Source: an uncultured Saprospiraceae bacterium
Lineage (GTDB): Bacteria; Bacteroidota; Bacteroidia; Chitinophagales; Saprospiraceae
Length of the DNA stretch: 56,319 bases
Direction: 5' to 3'
NCBI GenBank assembly: GCA_937974625.1
Contig: CALJVJ010000091.1
Span: forward strand, 1-56,319
The notes beneath the pieces were generated by a model, which saw only the letters and a list, made by a program, of their open reading frames with translations, was not told the origin of the DNA and did not search any database. The first letter of the stretch is position 1. The number at the start of each line of letters is the position of its first letter. Both the position numbers and the translations under genes were made by a program. This document shows, in pieces, positions 18,285 through 26,506 of the stretch.

Positions 18285-19394
18285 TTAAGCCTTCGCTTTT
18301 TTCTTTTTGCTAGCAGGAGCACCGTCATTCATCACTTTAGTTTGGTGATTAATAGACTCTTGGTGAATAGCTGTCAAAACCTGAGTAACAAATCCATCAC
18401 TTAATCCTTTCGCTCTACCTTTTTCCATAGATTTTTCTAAGATTTCGTTCCATCGACTAGACTGAAGAATAGAAATATTATTTTTCTTCTTATATTTTCC
18501 AATATTCTCAGCCAATTTCATTCGCTTACCATATAAAGTCAGTAATTCATTATCTAAATTATCAATCTGGTGACGTAAATCGTCGATATGCTCTAAAAAT
18601 TCTACGTCATTAGTAGACTCAGAACGGATTTTTAAACCTTTTACCAATTTGCCAAAAACGGCTGGCGTAATTTGTTGAGCAGCATCACTCCAAGCATCAT
18701 CTGGAGTTGGGTGTACTTCTGTCATTAAACCATCCATTTGCAAATCCATTGCTCTCTGCGCGACCATAGCTAAAGTATCTCTACGTCCACAAATGTGGCT
18801 ATTATCACAAACCATCTGAATACCTGGCACCAAACGCTTTAGCTCAATCGCCAATTGCCACATCGGTTCGTTTCTATAATTAGAGTTACCGTGAGAAGAA
18901 AAACCTCTATGGATAACACCAATTTTAGTAATACCTGCCTTAGCAATTCTTTCAATTGCCCCCATCCATAGTTTCACATCAGGATTAATAGGATTTTTAA
19001 TCATAACTGGAATATCCGTACCTTTTAAGGCGTCTGCTACTTCTTGGACAGAAAAAGGATTTACAGTTGTTCTAGCCCCTAACCAAAGGACATCAATACC
19101 ATGTTTTAAGGCTTCAAAGACATGTTCTCTATTAGCAACTTCTGTAGTTACTTTCAGGCCAGTTTCCTGTTTTACTTTTTGTAGCCATTTTAAACCAATC
19201 ACACCAACCCCTTCAAAAGAACCAGGACGAGTACGAGGTTTCCAAATACCAGAGCGAAAGCAATCAATTTTTTGCTTAGCTAATGCACGAGCAGTTTTTA
19301 ATACTTGCTCTTCTGACTCTGCACTACATGGTCCTGCGATTACTACAGGTTGTCCAGCTGGCTTGTCAAATACGGGGTTAATTTTCATATCCAT
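18285..19394 (-). CDS. aroF: DAHP synthase / chorismate mutase, bifunctional
   Basis: It joins two shikimate-pathway steps. The N-terminal type I-beta DAHP synthase (about residues 1-255) condenses phosphoenolpyruvate and erythrose 4-phosphate; visible marks are IAGPCSAES, SGIWKPRTRPGSFEGVG, KNPINPD, HRGFS and CDNSHICGRRD. The C-terminal AroQ-type chorismate mutase (about 265-350, DLRHQIDNLDNELLTLYGKRM, then IGKYKKKNNI) converts chorismate to prephenate, the substrate of the pheA and tyrA products encoded upstream in the same operon. A Lys-rich tail closes the protein. It is the last gene of the operon, with the terminator just behind. The mutase domain is likely the allosteric sensor, as in related fusions. 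Confidence 0.95.
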   Translation of the reverse strand: MDMKINPVFDKPAGQPVVIAGPCSAESEEQVLKTARALAKQKIDCFRSGIWKPRTRPGSFEGVGVIGLKWLQKVKQETGLKVTTEVANREHVFEALKHGIDVLWLGARTTVNPFSVQEVADALKGTDIPVMIKNPINPDVKLWMGAIERIAKAGITKIGVIHRGFSSHGNSNYRNEPMWQLAIELKRLVPGIQMVCDNSHICGRRDTLAMVAQRAMDLQMDGLMTEVHPTPDDAWSDAAQQITPAVFGKLVKGLKIRSESTNDVEFLEHIDDLRHQIDNLDNELLTLYGKRMKLAENIGKYKKKNNISILQSSRWNEILEKSMEKGRAKGLSDGFVTQVLTAIHQESINHQTKVMNDGAPASKKKKAKA

Positions 19395-19434
19395 AACTAA
19401 ATGATTTAATAAGTAGGTAAATTCTTAGAGAACT

Positions 19435-19617
<183 letters not shown>

Positions 19618-19626
19618 CTAAAGTTT

Positions 19627-20469
19627 CTACTCGATGATTTTTTTAATGTTATTTGCTTCTTCTATTAATTGATAAAATTGTTCAAAGTCTTTTTTAATTA
19701 AAAGGCTTCTAAATTTCGAAAGGGTTTCTATGTATTCATCCAAAATAGATAGTACATTATCACGATTCTGTCGAAAAATAGGTATCCACATATTAGGTGA
19801 ACTCTTTGCTAAACGAACAGTCGACCCAAATCCACTACTTGCTAGCTCAAAAATTCGTCCTTCATTTTTTTCTTTTTCTAACACAGTTAAAGCTAAAGCA
19901 AAGGAACTAATATGAGAAATGTGAGAAACATAAGCTGTATGTTCATCATGTTCTTTTGCTTTGAGGTAGGCAATTTTCATATTCATTGCCTTAAAAAGGT
20001 TTTCTGTAGTGGTAACCGCATCTTTATCGCTATCTTCCGAATCTACTAGAACCGTGTATTTTCCATCAAACAAATTTGGAATTGCAGCTTCTGGCCCAGA
20101 ATATTCTGTACCAGCCATTGGATGCGCAGCAACTAATCGATTTCTATTTGGATGATTTTTTAAACTGGCTAGTAGGTATTCTTTAGTTGACCCTACATCT
20201 AGGACTACTTGTTTATCCGTTATCATGTCTAGTACCTCAGGAATAACTTTTAGCATGACATCAACAGGAGTCGATATAATAATTATATCTGATTGAGCCA
20301 CTGCTTCCTTTAGTGGTAAAGCCTCGTCGATAATATACCGCCGAATCGCCTTTTTTTCATGCTCCCGAATCGCATCTACACCAATGACCTTGCTCGCAAA
20401 ACCACTTTCTTGCAAACTAATCGCCATCGACCCACCTATTAATCCTATGCCTATTACTGTTATTATCAC
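19627..20469 (-). CDS. tyrA: Prephenate dehydrogenase
   Basis: Converts prephenate to 4-hydroxyphenylpyruvate in tyrosine synthesis. The N-terminal Rossmann motif GIGLIGGSMAI lies at residues 7-17, with the DVGSTKEYLL and AAHPMAGTEYSGPEAA blocks characteristic of the family and the helical SHISHISSFAL segment. The length of 280 residues is normal for a monofunctional TyrA without an ACT domain. It begins 27 bases behind the aminotransferase stop. Tyrosine control is probably exerted through the operon leader rather than the enzyme itself (inference). Confidence 0.95.
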   Translation of the reverse strand: MIITVIGIGLIGGSMAISLQESGFASKVIGVDAIREHEKKAIRRYIIDEALPLKEAVAQSDIIIISTPVDVMLKVIPEVLDMITDKQVVLDVGSTKEYLLASLKNHPNRNRLVAAHPMAGTEYSGPEAAIPNLFDGKYTVLVDSEDSDKDAVTTTENLFKAMNMKIAYLKAKEHDEHTAYVSHISHISSFALALTVLEKEKNEGRIFELASSGFGSTVRLAKSSPNMWIPIFRQNRDNVLSILDEYIETLSKFRSLLIKKDFEQFYQLIEEANNIKKIIE

Positions 20470-20496
20470 TTGTTGCGAATTATGGGTTACAATATC

Positions 20497-21666
20497 CTAA
20501 AGAATATTCTTTATTCGATTAATCGACTCTTCGAAAACTTCCACGGTACTACACAAAGAAGCACGAATATATTGGTCTCCTTGTGAGCCAAAAATACTAC
20601 CTGGTGTGATAAAAACATTAGCACCATATAAAACTTCATCAGAAACTTCAAAAGCATTTTTATATTTAGCAGGAATTTTTGCCCACACGAAAAGTCCGGT
20701 TTGACTACTATCGTATTTACAATTGAGTAAATCCATCAATTCGAAAGCCTTTTGCTGTCGTTTTCTATACGCAGCATTCAAACCTTGATACCAAGTTTCA
20801 TCTAAACTCAAAGCTTTTACTGCGGCTAATTGTACAGGTCTAAACATCCCCGAATCCATATTCGATTTGAAGCGCAAAATATTTTGAATATAATGGCTCG
20901 CTCCGCCCAGCATACCTATCCTCCAACCTGCCATATTATGCGCCTTACTTAAGGAGTTTAATTCCAAAGCGACCTCTTTTGCTCCTTCTATAGAAAGGAT
21001 ACTAAAAGGGTTATCATTCAGAATAAAACTATAAGGATTATCATTACAAATTAGTATTTTCTGAGCTTTTGCAAAGGCAATCAATTCTTTATAGAAATCC
21101 TCATTAGCCTGTGTACCTGTCGGCATGTGTGGATAGTTGACCCACATAATTTTCACTTTGCTTAAATCTTCTTTTGCCAAAGCTTTTAAATCTGGTAACC
21201 AGCCATTTTCAGCGGACAATTTATATTCCCGAATACTAGCTCCAGTCAAATTGGCCACTGCTCGATAGGCAGGATACCCAGGGTTTGGGATTAGTACTTC
21301 ATCTCCAGCCTCTAAAAAAGTCATAGAGATATGCATAATACCTTCCTTCGAACCAATCAATGGAAGTACTTCTGTTGCAGCATCTAAGTCCACATTAAAG
21401 TGGGTCTCATACCAGTTAGAAAAAGCAGCTCGTAGCTCAGGAATACCTACATAGCTTTGGTAACCATGCACGCCAGTTTGTTGGCTTTCTTTTGCCAAAG
21501 TTTCTAATACTTCCTTAGGAGGAGACATATCGGGGCTACCAATTCCTAAATTAAGGACTTTTTTGCCTGCAGCATTCATACGAGCTATCTCTTTCAACTT
21601 GATAGAAAAGTAATATTCTTTTACTTCTCCTAAGCGAGATGCAGTTTTGATGATTGGTTGATTCAT
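20497..21666 (-). CDS. Class I/II PLP aminotransferase (aromatic or aspartate type)
   Basis: 389 residues of fold-type I aminotransferase. The PLP lysine is in SLSKAHNMAGWRIG. Other marks are NLGIGSPDMSPP near the N-terminus, NPGYPAYRA, WVNYPHMPTGT in place of the usual NPxNPTG, and a C-terminal RASLC substrate-carboxylate Arg. Its place between pheA and tyrA suggests that it transaminates phenylpyruvate and 4-hydroxyphenylpyruvate to Phe and Tyr. A broad-specificity aspartate-type enzyme cannot be excluded. It starts two bases after the DinB stop, so the two are likely translationally coupled. Confidence 0.9.
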   Translation of the reverse strand: MNQPIIKTASRLGEVKEYYFSIKLKEIARMNAAGKKVLNLGIGSPDMSPPKEVLETLAKESQQTGVHGYQSYVGIPELRAAFSNWYETHFNVDLDAATEVLPLIGSKEGIMHISMTFLEAGDEVLIPNPGYPAYRAVANLTGASIREYKLSAENGWLPDLKALAKEDLSKVKIMWVNYPHMPTGTQANEDFYKELIAFAKAQKILICNDNPYSFILNDNPFSILSIEGAKEVALELNSLSKAHNMAGWRIGMLGGASHYIQNILRFKSNMDSGMFRPVQLAAVKALSLDETWYQGLNAAYRKRQQKAFELMDLLNCKYDSSQTGLFVWAKIPAKYKNAFEVSDEVLYGANVFITPGSIFGSQGDQYIRASLCSTVEVFEESINRIKNIL

Positions 21667-21668
21667 TA

Positions 21669-22136
21669 TTATAGTCCTAAGTGTTTTTTCATAGCAATAA
21701 TGTACCCTAAGTGCATTCCTTCGTGGACATTATTAAAGGTAACAGCGTCTTCAATAGAATTTAGTGTATATCCATAACTAGTAGGATAAGTCTTAAATGT
21801 TTTGAAAATTCCCGCTTCTAAATCAGCAGTCAACCAATCAATCGACTCCGCTAACCAAGCTTTAATCTGGTCAACTTCTTCCTGTGAAACAGCTTTTTCA
21901 GGCTTCCCTCCTTTTCTATAAATAGAGATAATATCTTTAGGCAATTTAACTTCTAAACCAGACATAGCATAACATAATAACTGTTGAGTAACAGCCACAT
22001 GCCCTGCATTCCAAATAAGGTTATTATTAAATCCTTCAGGAATAAGGTTCAATTGTTCTAAAGAGATACCATCTATCTGTTTAAGAATATTGGCTCTAGT
22101 TGCTTTTAGTATATCAATATGATTTTGCATATTCAA
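21669..22136 (-). CDS. DinB family protein
   Basis: A 155-residue four-helix-bundle DinB-like protein. The probable metal-binding histidines are seen in WNAGHVAVTQQ (about residue 46) and in NVHEGMHLGYI near residues 138-142. DinB proteins include thiol-dependent transferases and others of unknown activity. It is the fifth gene of the aromatic operon, with a 39-base gap before it and a two-base gap after it. A role in aromatic metabolism is not evident. Confidence 0.85.
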   Translation of the reverse strand: MNMQNHIDILKATRANILKQIDGISLEQLNLIPEGFNNNLIWNAGHVAVTQQLLCYAMSGLEVKLPKDIISIYRKGGKPEKAVSQEEVDQIKAWLAESIDWLTADLEAGIFKTFKTYPTSYGYTLNSIEDAVTFNNVHEGMHLGYIIAMKKHLGL

Positions 22137-22175
22137 AATTTTTATCGACGCGATGGCATCATAACGTTCTTTGAC

Positions 22176-22820
22176 CTACCAGCGATTAGCGGGCACCCAA
22201 ATATTTCTTTTAATTCGTTTATCAGAAATAGCTTCCACAATTTTTATTGCTCGCTTATTCTCATCCTTAATTCCAGATAAGACAATACTTGTTTTTAAAT
22301 CATTTTCGTCATTCATCACAGAAGCGAAATTCATTTTCCACACACCATCAACTTTAATAAACTTCAAGTAGGTCTCCGTTAGTTCTCCTTTTTTGTACAT
22401 TCTAGAAACGGCTTTTTCTAGTCCACTTTCCATGACTGTTTTTGCAATAGTATATTGTCCAATAGAATCCATAGGATTCAAGTGATTTTCAGCTGCAAAA
22501 GCAAATACTTGTTCGCCAGTTAAGTCTTTAATTTCTTTTTTAGAAAATTCTTGTCGAAGCGCCAAAGCCATTAATTTACTATTAAAATTAACTGCCCCAA
22601 GTTTCTTACGTTCCATTTCTAAAGCCAACTTAATAACTTGATTATAATATTCTACTGATTTTTGGTCAATAAGCGTAGCTGCTTTTCCGTATTGTTCTTG
22701 TTCAATAGCAACTTTATAAGCATCGAATAAATCTTCAACGCCTTTAGTTGGCCCGTCTCCACAAGCAAATAAAGTGACGATAAAGCCGAATAATAAAAAT
22801 TTCAAAAATGGTGATTTCAT
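22176..22820 (-). CDS. Putative lipoprotein, unknown
   Basis: 214 residues. A lipoprotein signal (FLKFLLFGFIVTLFAC, Cys20) is followed by GDGPTKG and a mostly helical domain with a beta-rich second half (TETYLKFIKVDGVWKMNFAS). The second half has the look of an NTF2-like or DUF4878-type fold. I do not recognise a precise family. It sits between the OsmC gene (91 bases upstream) and dinB (39 bases downstream) in the aromatic operon, and its connection to that pathway is unknown. Confidence 0.7.
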   Translation of the reverse strand: MKSPFLKFLLFGFIVTLFACGDGPTKGVEDLFDAYKVAIEQEQYGKAATLIDQKSVEYYNQVIKLALEMERKKLGAVNFNSKLMALALRQEFSKKEIKDLTGEQVFAFAAENHLNPMDSIGQYTIAKTVMESGLEKAVSRMYKKGELTETYLKFIKVDGVWKMNFASVMNDENDLKTSIVLSGIKDENKRAIKIVEAISDKRIKRNIWVPANRW

Positions 22821-22911
22821 TAAAATTGTTTAATTGTTCATGGATAAAAGTTTCTTTAAACTTTTATCTAATATGAAAGTATAAATGGTTAAAAAATTAT
22901 TTTTGATATAC

Positions 22912-23382
22912 TCATACTATCGAAGTAGTTGGTTCACAAGCTACTTCAAAGTTGACAGAATTAGCAATAAAGCAATACTCATGTGCTTGATGATGAAGTT
23001 GCTCTGCCAAAGTTATTTTATCTTCTTTAATGACGATAGTAGGAAATAAAGTAACTTTTTCAAAGCGACCACTACCTTTTTCATCTTCTATCATAATGCC
23101 TTTGGGGTTATCCTCATAACTCACCACCGTAATCTTATTTACTGTACATAAATGCAAATACCAAAGCATATGACAACTCGCAAGCGTAGAAACAAATAAA
23201 TCCTCAGGATTATATTTTTTTGGATCTCCTCTAAAAGAAGGGTCTGAAGAACCTAATATTAAAGGTTTTTCTACTGCTTGTATTTCATGGTCTCGACTAT
23301 AGGCTGTATATTTTTTAGTTCCTTCGCCAAGGTTTCCAGTCCATTTAAGATTAACCGTATATGTATGCTCTTTTGCAGCCAT
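22912..23382 (-). CDS. OsmC family peroxiredoxin-like protein
   Basis: 156 residues of the OsmC/Ohr fold. The two redox cysteines are in LASCHMLWYL (about Cys69) and HEYCFIANSV (about Cys136), at the spacing typical of the OsmC-like branch. The family reduces organic hydroperoxides with a thiol donor, although many members are uncharacterised. It begins 12 bases behind the thioesterase-DUF952 gene and is part of the aromatic operon transcript. Confidence 0.9.
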   Translation of the reverse strand: MAAKEHTYTVNLKWTGNLGEGTKKYTAYSRDHEIQAVEKPLILGSSDPSFRGDPKKYNPEDLFVSTLASCHMLWYLHLCTVNKITVVSYEDNPKGIMIEDEKGSGRFEKVTLFPTIVIKEDKITLAEQLHHQAHEYCFIANSVNFEVACEPTTSIV

Positions 23383-23394
23383 TATTTTTAGTAT

Positions 23395-24105
23395 TTAAGG
23401 ATTTATCTTCTCTATACCAACAATAGCCGACTTATTAATAGCACCATAGATATGTGGAAAATGTTGGCCATTAGCTGGTTCAACTTTCAATTCCGATGTC
23501 AGCGAATTTTTATCAATTTTTAATAATAAAATTTCTTTTACCCCTTTAAAATAAGTTGATAAAACATAATCAATCTGCGCTTTGGTACAACAATGAATAA
23601 ATCCTTCTTCAGCAAATGTTGGTGGTGTATAGTCGGTTTTTCCTTCAAATTGGTTCCAATAATCAGGCATCACCACATGATAAATAAAATTATTGGCTAC
23701 CCTTTTTGATGCACTAGCCACCAATCTATCAAATTCTATAATGGCTCTTGTATGTTCCCCTTTTCCTATTAATCCTCCTGTATCAAAAGCCTCAATTTTA
23801 AATTTATATAGCTTTCCTTCCATTCCTAAAAAAGTGGCTTTGGCAGACACCTTTGTATGATTTGGAGTTGCAGCTAAATGCATAATATTAACGCCCACAC
23901 CTACAGACAATTGGTCAGTAGTCAATAATCTTTTCATAATTCTAGCAGCTGCCAGTTCCATAATAGCGACCATTCTAGAAGTAGCAAAAACTTCAGGAAA
24001 TCGGTCGTCAGAATCGGAATCCGCTCCCAAGGCACTCGCCATATCTGCATCAGAAGCAATCATACTAAATTCTGCTGCTTCTCCTATTTCTAATTCAATG
24101 GACAT
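23395..24105 (-). CDS. Hotdog thioesterase fused to DUF952
   Basis: Residues 1-140 look like the FlK-type (fluoroacetyl-CoA thioesterase-like) hotdog fold: FATSRMVAIMELAAARIM, LSVGVGVNIMHLAATP, and FDTGGLIGKGEHTRAIIE. Residues 141-236 are a DUF952 domain (FIYHVVMPDYW, FAEEGFIHCCTKAQ, FPHIYGAINKSAI). Both occur separately in many bacteria. The fusion has no frame break and a short basic linker (SASKRV). It is the second gene of the operon, 78 bases after pheA. The hotdog part probably hydrolyses or binds an acyl-CoA; the DUF952 activity is unknown. Confidence 0.8.
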   Translation of the reverse strand: MSIELEIGEAAEFSMIASDADMASALGADSDSDDRFPEVFATSRMVAIMELAAARIMKRLLTTDQLSVGVGVNIMHLAATPNHTKVSAKATFLGMEGKLYKFKIEAFDTGGLIGKGEHTRAIIEFDRLVASASKRVANNFIYHVVMPDYWNQFEGKTDYTPPTFAEEGFIHCCTKAQIDYVLSTYFKGVKEILLLKIDKNSLTSELKVEPANGQHFPHIYGAINKSAIVGIEKINP

Positions 24106-24183
24106 AATATTTGAATGTTAAAAGGGCGCGTTAAAAAAATTAAGTTGCAAAAATACAATAATATAGAACTAAAGCCTTTAAAA

Positions 24184-25077
24184 TTATACGTGCCTACCTC
24201 TCTGATACAAACCCAAGACTTTTAAATTGTGGCAAATAGGTCGAATAGCATTTAAAGCTTGATCCAACCGCAAAGAACTTTCTGCTGTTAAGTCTACAAA
24301 AAACATATATTCCCAATGACGTCCTTCAATTGGTACAGACTGTATCTTAGACAAGTTTACATTATAGGCGGCTAGAACCGACAACACCTTATTCAAGCTT
24401 CCTGCCTCATGACTGGTCGTGAAAGAAATCGAAGCTTTATCTACTTTATTCGCATCATTACCAGAAAAATATTGGTGCTGTAGCACCAAAAATCTAGTGT
24501 AATTTTGCTTATTGGTTTCAATACTTGGTCCTAGTATTTCCAAATCGTATAATTCCGCAGCTAATTCACTAGCAATAGCTCCTCGACCAGGTATATTATT
24601 TTCCCTAATTTCTTTAGCTGCTAGAGCTGTATCTGAAGATTCAATTAGTCGAATATGTGGGAATTGTCGGAAATACTTTCGACATTGTCTGATTGCCATA
24701 AAATGAGAATGAACCTCTTTTATGTCTTCAATTTTTTGCCCTGGTAAAACCATCAAGTTTTGCACGACTCTTAAATAAATCTCCCCTGTAATATGTAAGC
24801 TAGAATTATTAATCAATTTATGATTAGGAAGAATCCCACCGCCTAAAGTATTTTCAATGGCCATCATTCCAACATCAGCCTGTTCGGGGTCTTCTACTAA
24901 ATCAACAACATCGTTGAAAGTATCAGCAGGAATAATTTCGACCTCCGTTCCTTCGTAATAAAGCCTTGCTGCCATTTCATGAAAAGCACCAGGGTATCCT
25001 TGAATGACAATCTTCTTAACTGCTGTTTTTCCGTTTTTTGATGATTTAGGCAAATCTAAAGTATTTGTTTTTGACAT
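24184..25077 (-). CDS. pheA: Prephenate dehydratase with ACT domain
   Basis: Converts prephenate to phenylpyruvate. The PDT domain (about residues 22-200) shows GYPGAFHEMAA, IENTLGGGILPNHKL, HSHFMAIRQC and the catalytic NYTRFLVL motif. The C-terminal ACT domain (about 213-290, SISFTTSHEAGSLNKVLSVL, then HWEYMFFVDL) should bind phenylalanine for feedback inhibition. There is no chorismate mutase part; that activity is fused to the DAHP synthase at the other end of the operon. It is the first gene of the operon, preceded by a leader with a Phe/Tyr-rich micro-ORF and terminator. A Lys/Ser-rich N-terminal tail of about 20 residues is slightly longer than usual. Confidence 0.96.
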   Translation of the reverse strand: MSKTNTLDLPKSSKNGKTAVKKIVIQGYPGAFHEMAARLYYEGTEVEIIPADTFNDVVDLVEDPEQADVGMMAIENTLGGGILPNHKLINNSSLHITGEIYLRVVQNLMVLPGQKIEDIKEVHSHFMAIRQCRKYFRQFPHIRLIESSDTALAAKEIRENNIPGRGAIASELAAELYDLEILGPSIETNKQNYTRFLVLQHQYFSGNDANKVDKASISFTTSHEAGSLNKVLSVLAAYNVNLSKIQSVPIEGRHWEYMFFVDLTAESSLRLDQALNAIRPICHNLKVLGLYQRGRHV

Positions 25078-25136
25078 TTTATATTCGAGTTTCAGATTAC
25101 GAGTTAAATCTTCTTGAAACTCGCAACGCTAATACT

Positions 25137-25172
25137 AAAAAAGAGTTCATCGTTTAAAACGAGAACTCTTTT
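25137..25172 (-). terminator. Attenuator terminator in the pheA leader
   Basis: On the minus strand AAAAGAGTTC-TCGTTT pairs with AAACGA-TGAACTCTTTT, a stem of about 16 bp with one bulge, followed by T6. It stands between the leader micro-ORF and the pheA start (60 bases downstream), so transcription must pass it to reach the operon. Confidence 0.85.
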
Positions 25173-25199
25173 AGGTTAATATTTTGTATACCAAACCTG

Positions 25200-25268
25200 T
25201 TAGAGTTCCAGCTGAGGAACGCCAAAAAAATAAAAAAAGTAAAATTTGGTTTGGTTATTCTTTTTCAA
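25200..25268 (-). CDS. Leader peptide of the aromatic operon (Phe/Tyr attenuator)
   Basis: A 22-codon frame starts at TTG (25268), begins MKKNNQTK, runs through FYFFYFF at codons 9-15 (25224-25244) and ends GVPQLEL before TAA at 25200-25202. Five Phe and two Tyr codons in a row, in front of genes for Phe and Tyr synthesis, are the mark of an attenuation leader. The stop codon abuts the antiterminator strand. No ATG lies in this frame, so the TTG start is inferred. The bases around it also read TATTTTTG, similar to a -7 element, which leaves the transcript start unresolved. Confidence 0.75.
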   Translation of the reverse strand: MKKNNQTKFYFFYFFGVPQLEL

Positions 25269-25292
25269 AAATATTTGGTGTTAGCTATAAAT

Positions 25293-25356
25293 AAAAAAAG
25301 CCCCTTTCGGAGCTAATTCTTAATTTTGATATAAACTATCTAAAATACATTAGCTC
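25293..25356 (-). terminator. Second hairpin with an alternative partner, upstream of the leader
   Basis: AGCTCC-GAAA-GGGGCT followed by seven T (25314-25293, minus strand) forms a terminator-like hairpin. Its left arm is part of ATTAGCTC (25317-25310), which can instead pair exactly with GAGCTAAT at 25356-25349. It ends only about 24 bases before the leader ORF. It may terminate transcription from the mscS side or be a further switch. Confidence 0.55.
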
Positions 25357-25494
25357 TTTTTTGGTTATCCAAAAAAGTAAAAGCTAAAGTAAAAAAAAGT
25401 ATTTGAAATAGTCATAACAATAGTATTTGAGTACAAACATATATATTTATTCAACGCTTTGCAAACTTATAGCTCTTTTTGTCTATAAATTAAA

Positions 25495-25525
25495 GTAGCG
25501 TTAACACAGAAAATGTTAACGCTAC
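25495..25525 (-). terminator. Terminator of mscS
   Basis: A perfect 11-bp stem (GTAGCGTTAAC and GTTAACGCTAC, 9-base loop) 28 bases past the mscS stop, followed on the minus strand by TTTAATTT. Confidence 0.8.
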
Positions 25526-25553
25526 TATCATTTATCTTACAATTAAAATAAGA

Positions 25554-26366
25554 TTATTTAGGATTGTGTACATCCATTTGTGGGAATGGGAAGCTAACAC
25601 CTTCTTTGTCAAATGTCTTCTTCACATTTTCTTGCATATAGAAATAAGCATCCCAATAATTCTCGCTCTTAACGAATGGTCTAGTAGCTAAAACTACTGC
25701 ACTATCTCCTAACTCTGATACAACCACACCTTGAGCAGGGCTATCTAAGATATAAGGACATTCTTTTCCTACTTGTAAAATTAATGCCTTTGCCTTATCA
25801 ATATCATCATCATAACCAATACCATAACTCAACTCTACCCCAACTTCTCCTTGGCCAGAGATATTTGTCATTACATTACTAGTTACTACGCCGTTTGGCA
25901 CAATGATTCTTTTATTATCTAAAGTAGCTAATACTGTATTAAAAATTTGAATTTCTTTAACTGAGCCAACGTTTCCTCCTCCTATATCTACTAAATCTCC
26001 CACTTTATAAGGCTTGAAAGTTAATAATAAAACACCACTTGCGAAGTGTCCTAAACTACCTTGTAATGCCATACCAATAGCAAAAGCTAAAGCACCAAAT
26101 ATAGCCACAAAAGAAGTCGTCTCTACGCCAAAAATACCAGCTGCTGCTATTAACACCATGACTTTTAAAGCAGTACTTACCAAAGAACCTAAGAAAGGGG
26201 TAACCGTTTCATCTACTCCATTTTTGACTAATAATTTCTTTACTGCTCTTGTTACAGCACCTGCTATCCAGAATCCAATAATTAAAGTAAGAACAGCACC
26301 GATAACCTTAGGGGCATACTCTGTAATCATTTTCGACAAAGTTGCCATGTCAAATAAACCTTCCAT
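25554..26366 (-). CDS. mscS: Small-conductance mechanosensitive channel MscS
   Basis: 270 residues in the inner membrane. It opens on membrane tension to release solutes in hypo-osmotic shock. Three membrane helices occupy about residues 15-115. The pore helix is seen as ALAFAIGMALQGSLGHFASGVLLLTFKPYKVGD, in shortened form GxALQGSLxNxxSG. The cytoplasmic beta domain (GDLVDIGGGNVGSVKEIQIFNT, NGVVTSNVMTN) and alpha/beta domain follow, ending in the conserved SFPFPQMDVH. ATG at residue 7 (MATLSKMI) is an alternative start. The gene is monocistronic, with a palindromic element 141 bases upstream. Confidence 0.95.
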   Translation of the reverse strand: MEGLFDMATLSKMITEYAPKVIGAVLTLIIGFWIAGAVTRAVKKLLVKNGVDETVTPFLGSLVSTALKVMVLIAAAGIFGVETTSFVAIFGALAFAIGMALQGSLGHFASGVLLLTFKPYKVGDLVDIGGGNVGSVKEIQIFNTVLATLDNKRIIVPNGVVTSNVMTNISGQGEVGVELSYGIGYDDDIDKAKALILQVGKECPYILDSPAQGVVVSELGDSAVVLATRPFVKSENYWDAYFYMQENVKKTFDKEGVSFPFPQMDVHNPK

Positions 26367-26506
26367 TTTTTAGTTAGTTTTTAGTTAATTAAAGTTTAAA
26401 AATAGTTAATGAATTAAATGTTAATGGACTGCTTAATTTTTCTATTAACTAGAATAACTATCTTTGTTAACTTAGCGTATTAAGCGTTTCTTATTTTTAA
26501 TTCTAT

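Larger units (their letters stand above)
25137..25268 (-). promoter_or_regulatory. Ribosome-mediated attenuator of the aromatic operon
   Basis: Competing RNA folds on the minus strand. (a) ACCAAACC (25255-25248) pairs with GGTTTGGT (25197-25190), enclosing the small hairpin GTTCC/GGAAC (25220-25205). (b) GGAACTCT (25209-25202), at the end of the leader ORF, can pair with AGAGTTC (25169-25163), which is the left arm of the terminator. A ribosome stalled on the Phe/Tyr codons would leave GGAACTCT free to form the antiterminator. One reaching the stop would cover it and let the terminator form. The pairing is read from the sequence; the mechanism is inferred from classical pheA/trp attenuators. 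Confidence 0.75.

Noticed and set aside
25200-25268. T-box or amino acid riboswitch before pheA
   Set aside because: No T-box sequence (AGGGTGGNACC) or specifier structure is seen; the coding run of Phe/Tyr codons explains the leader better.
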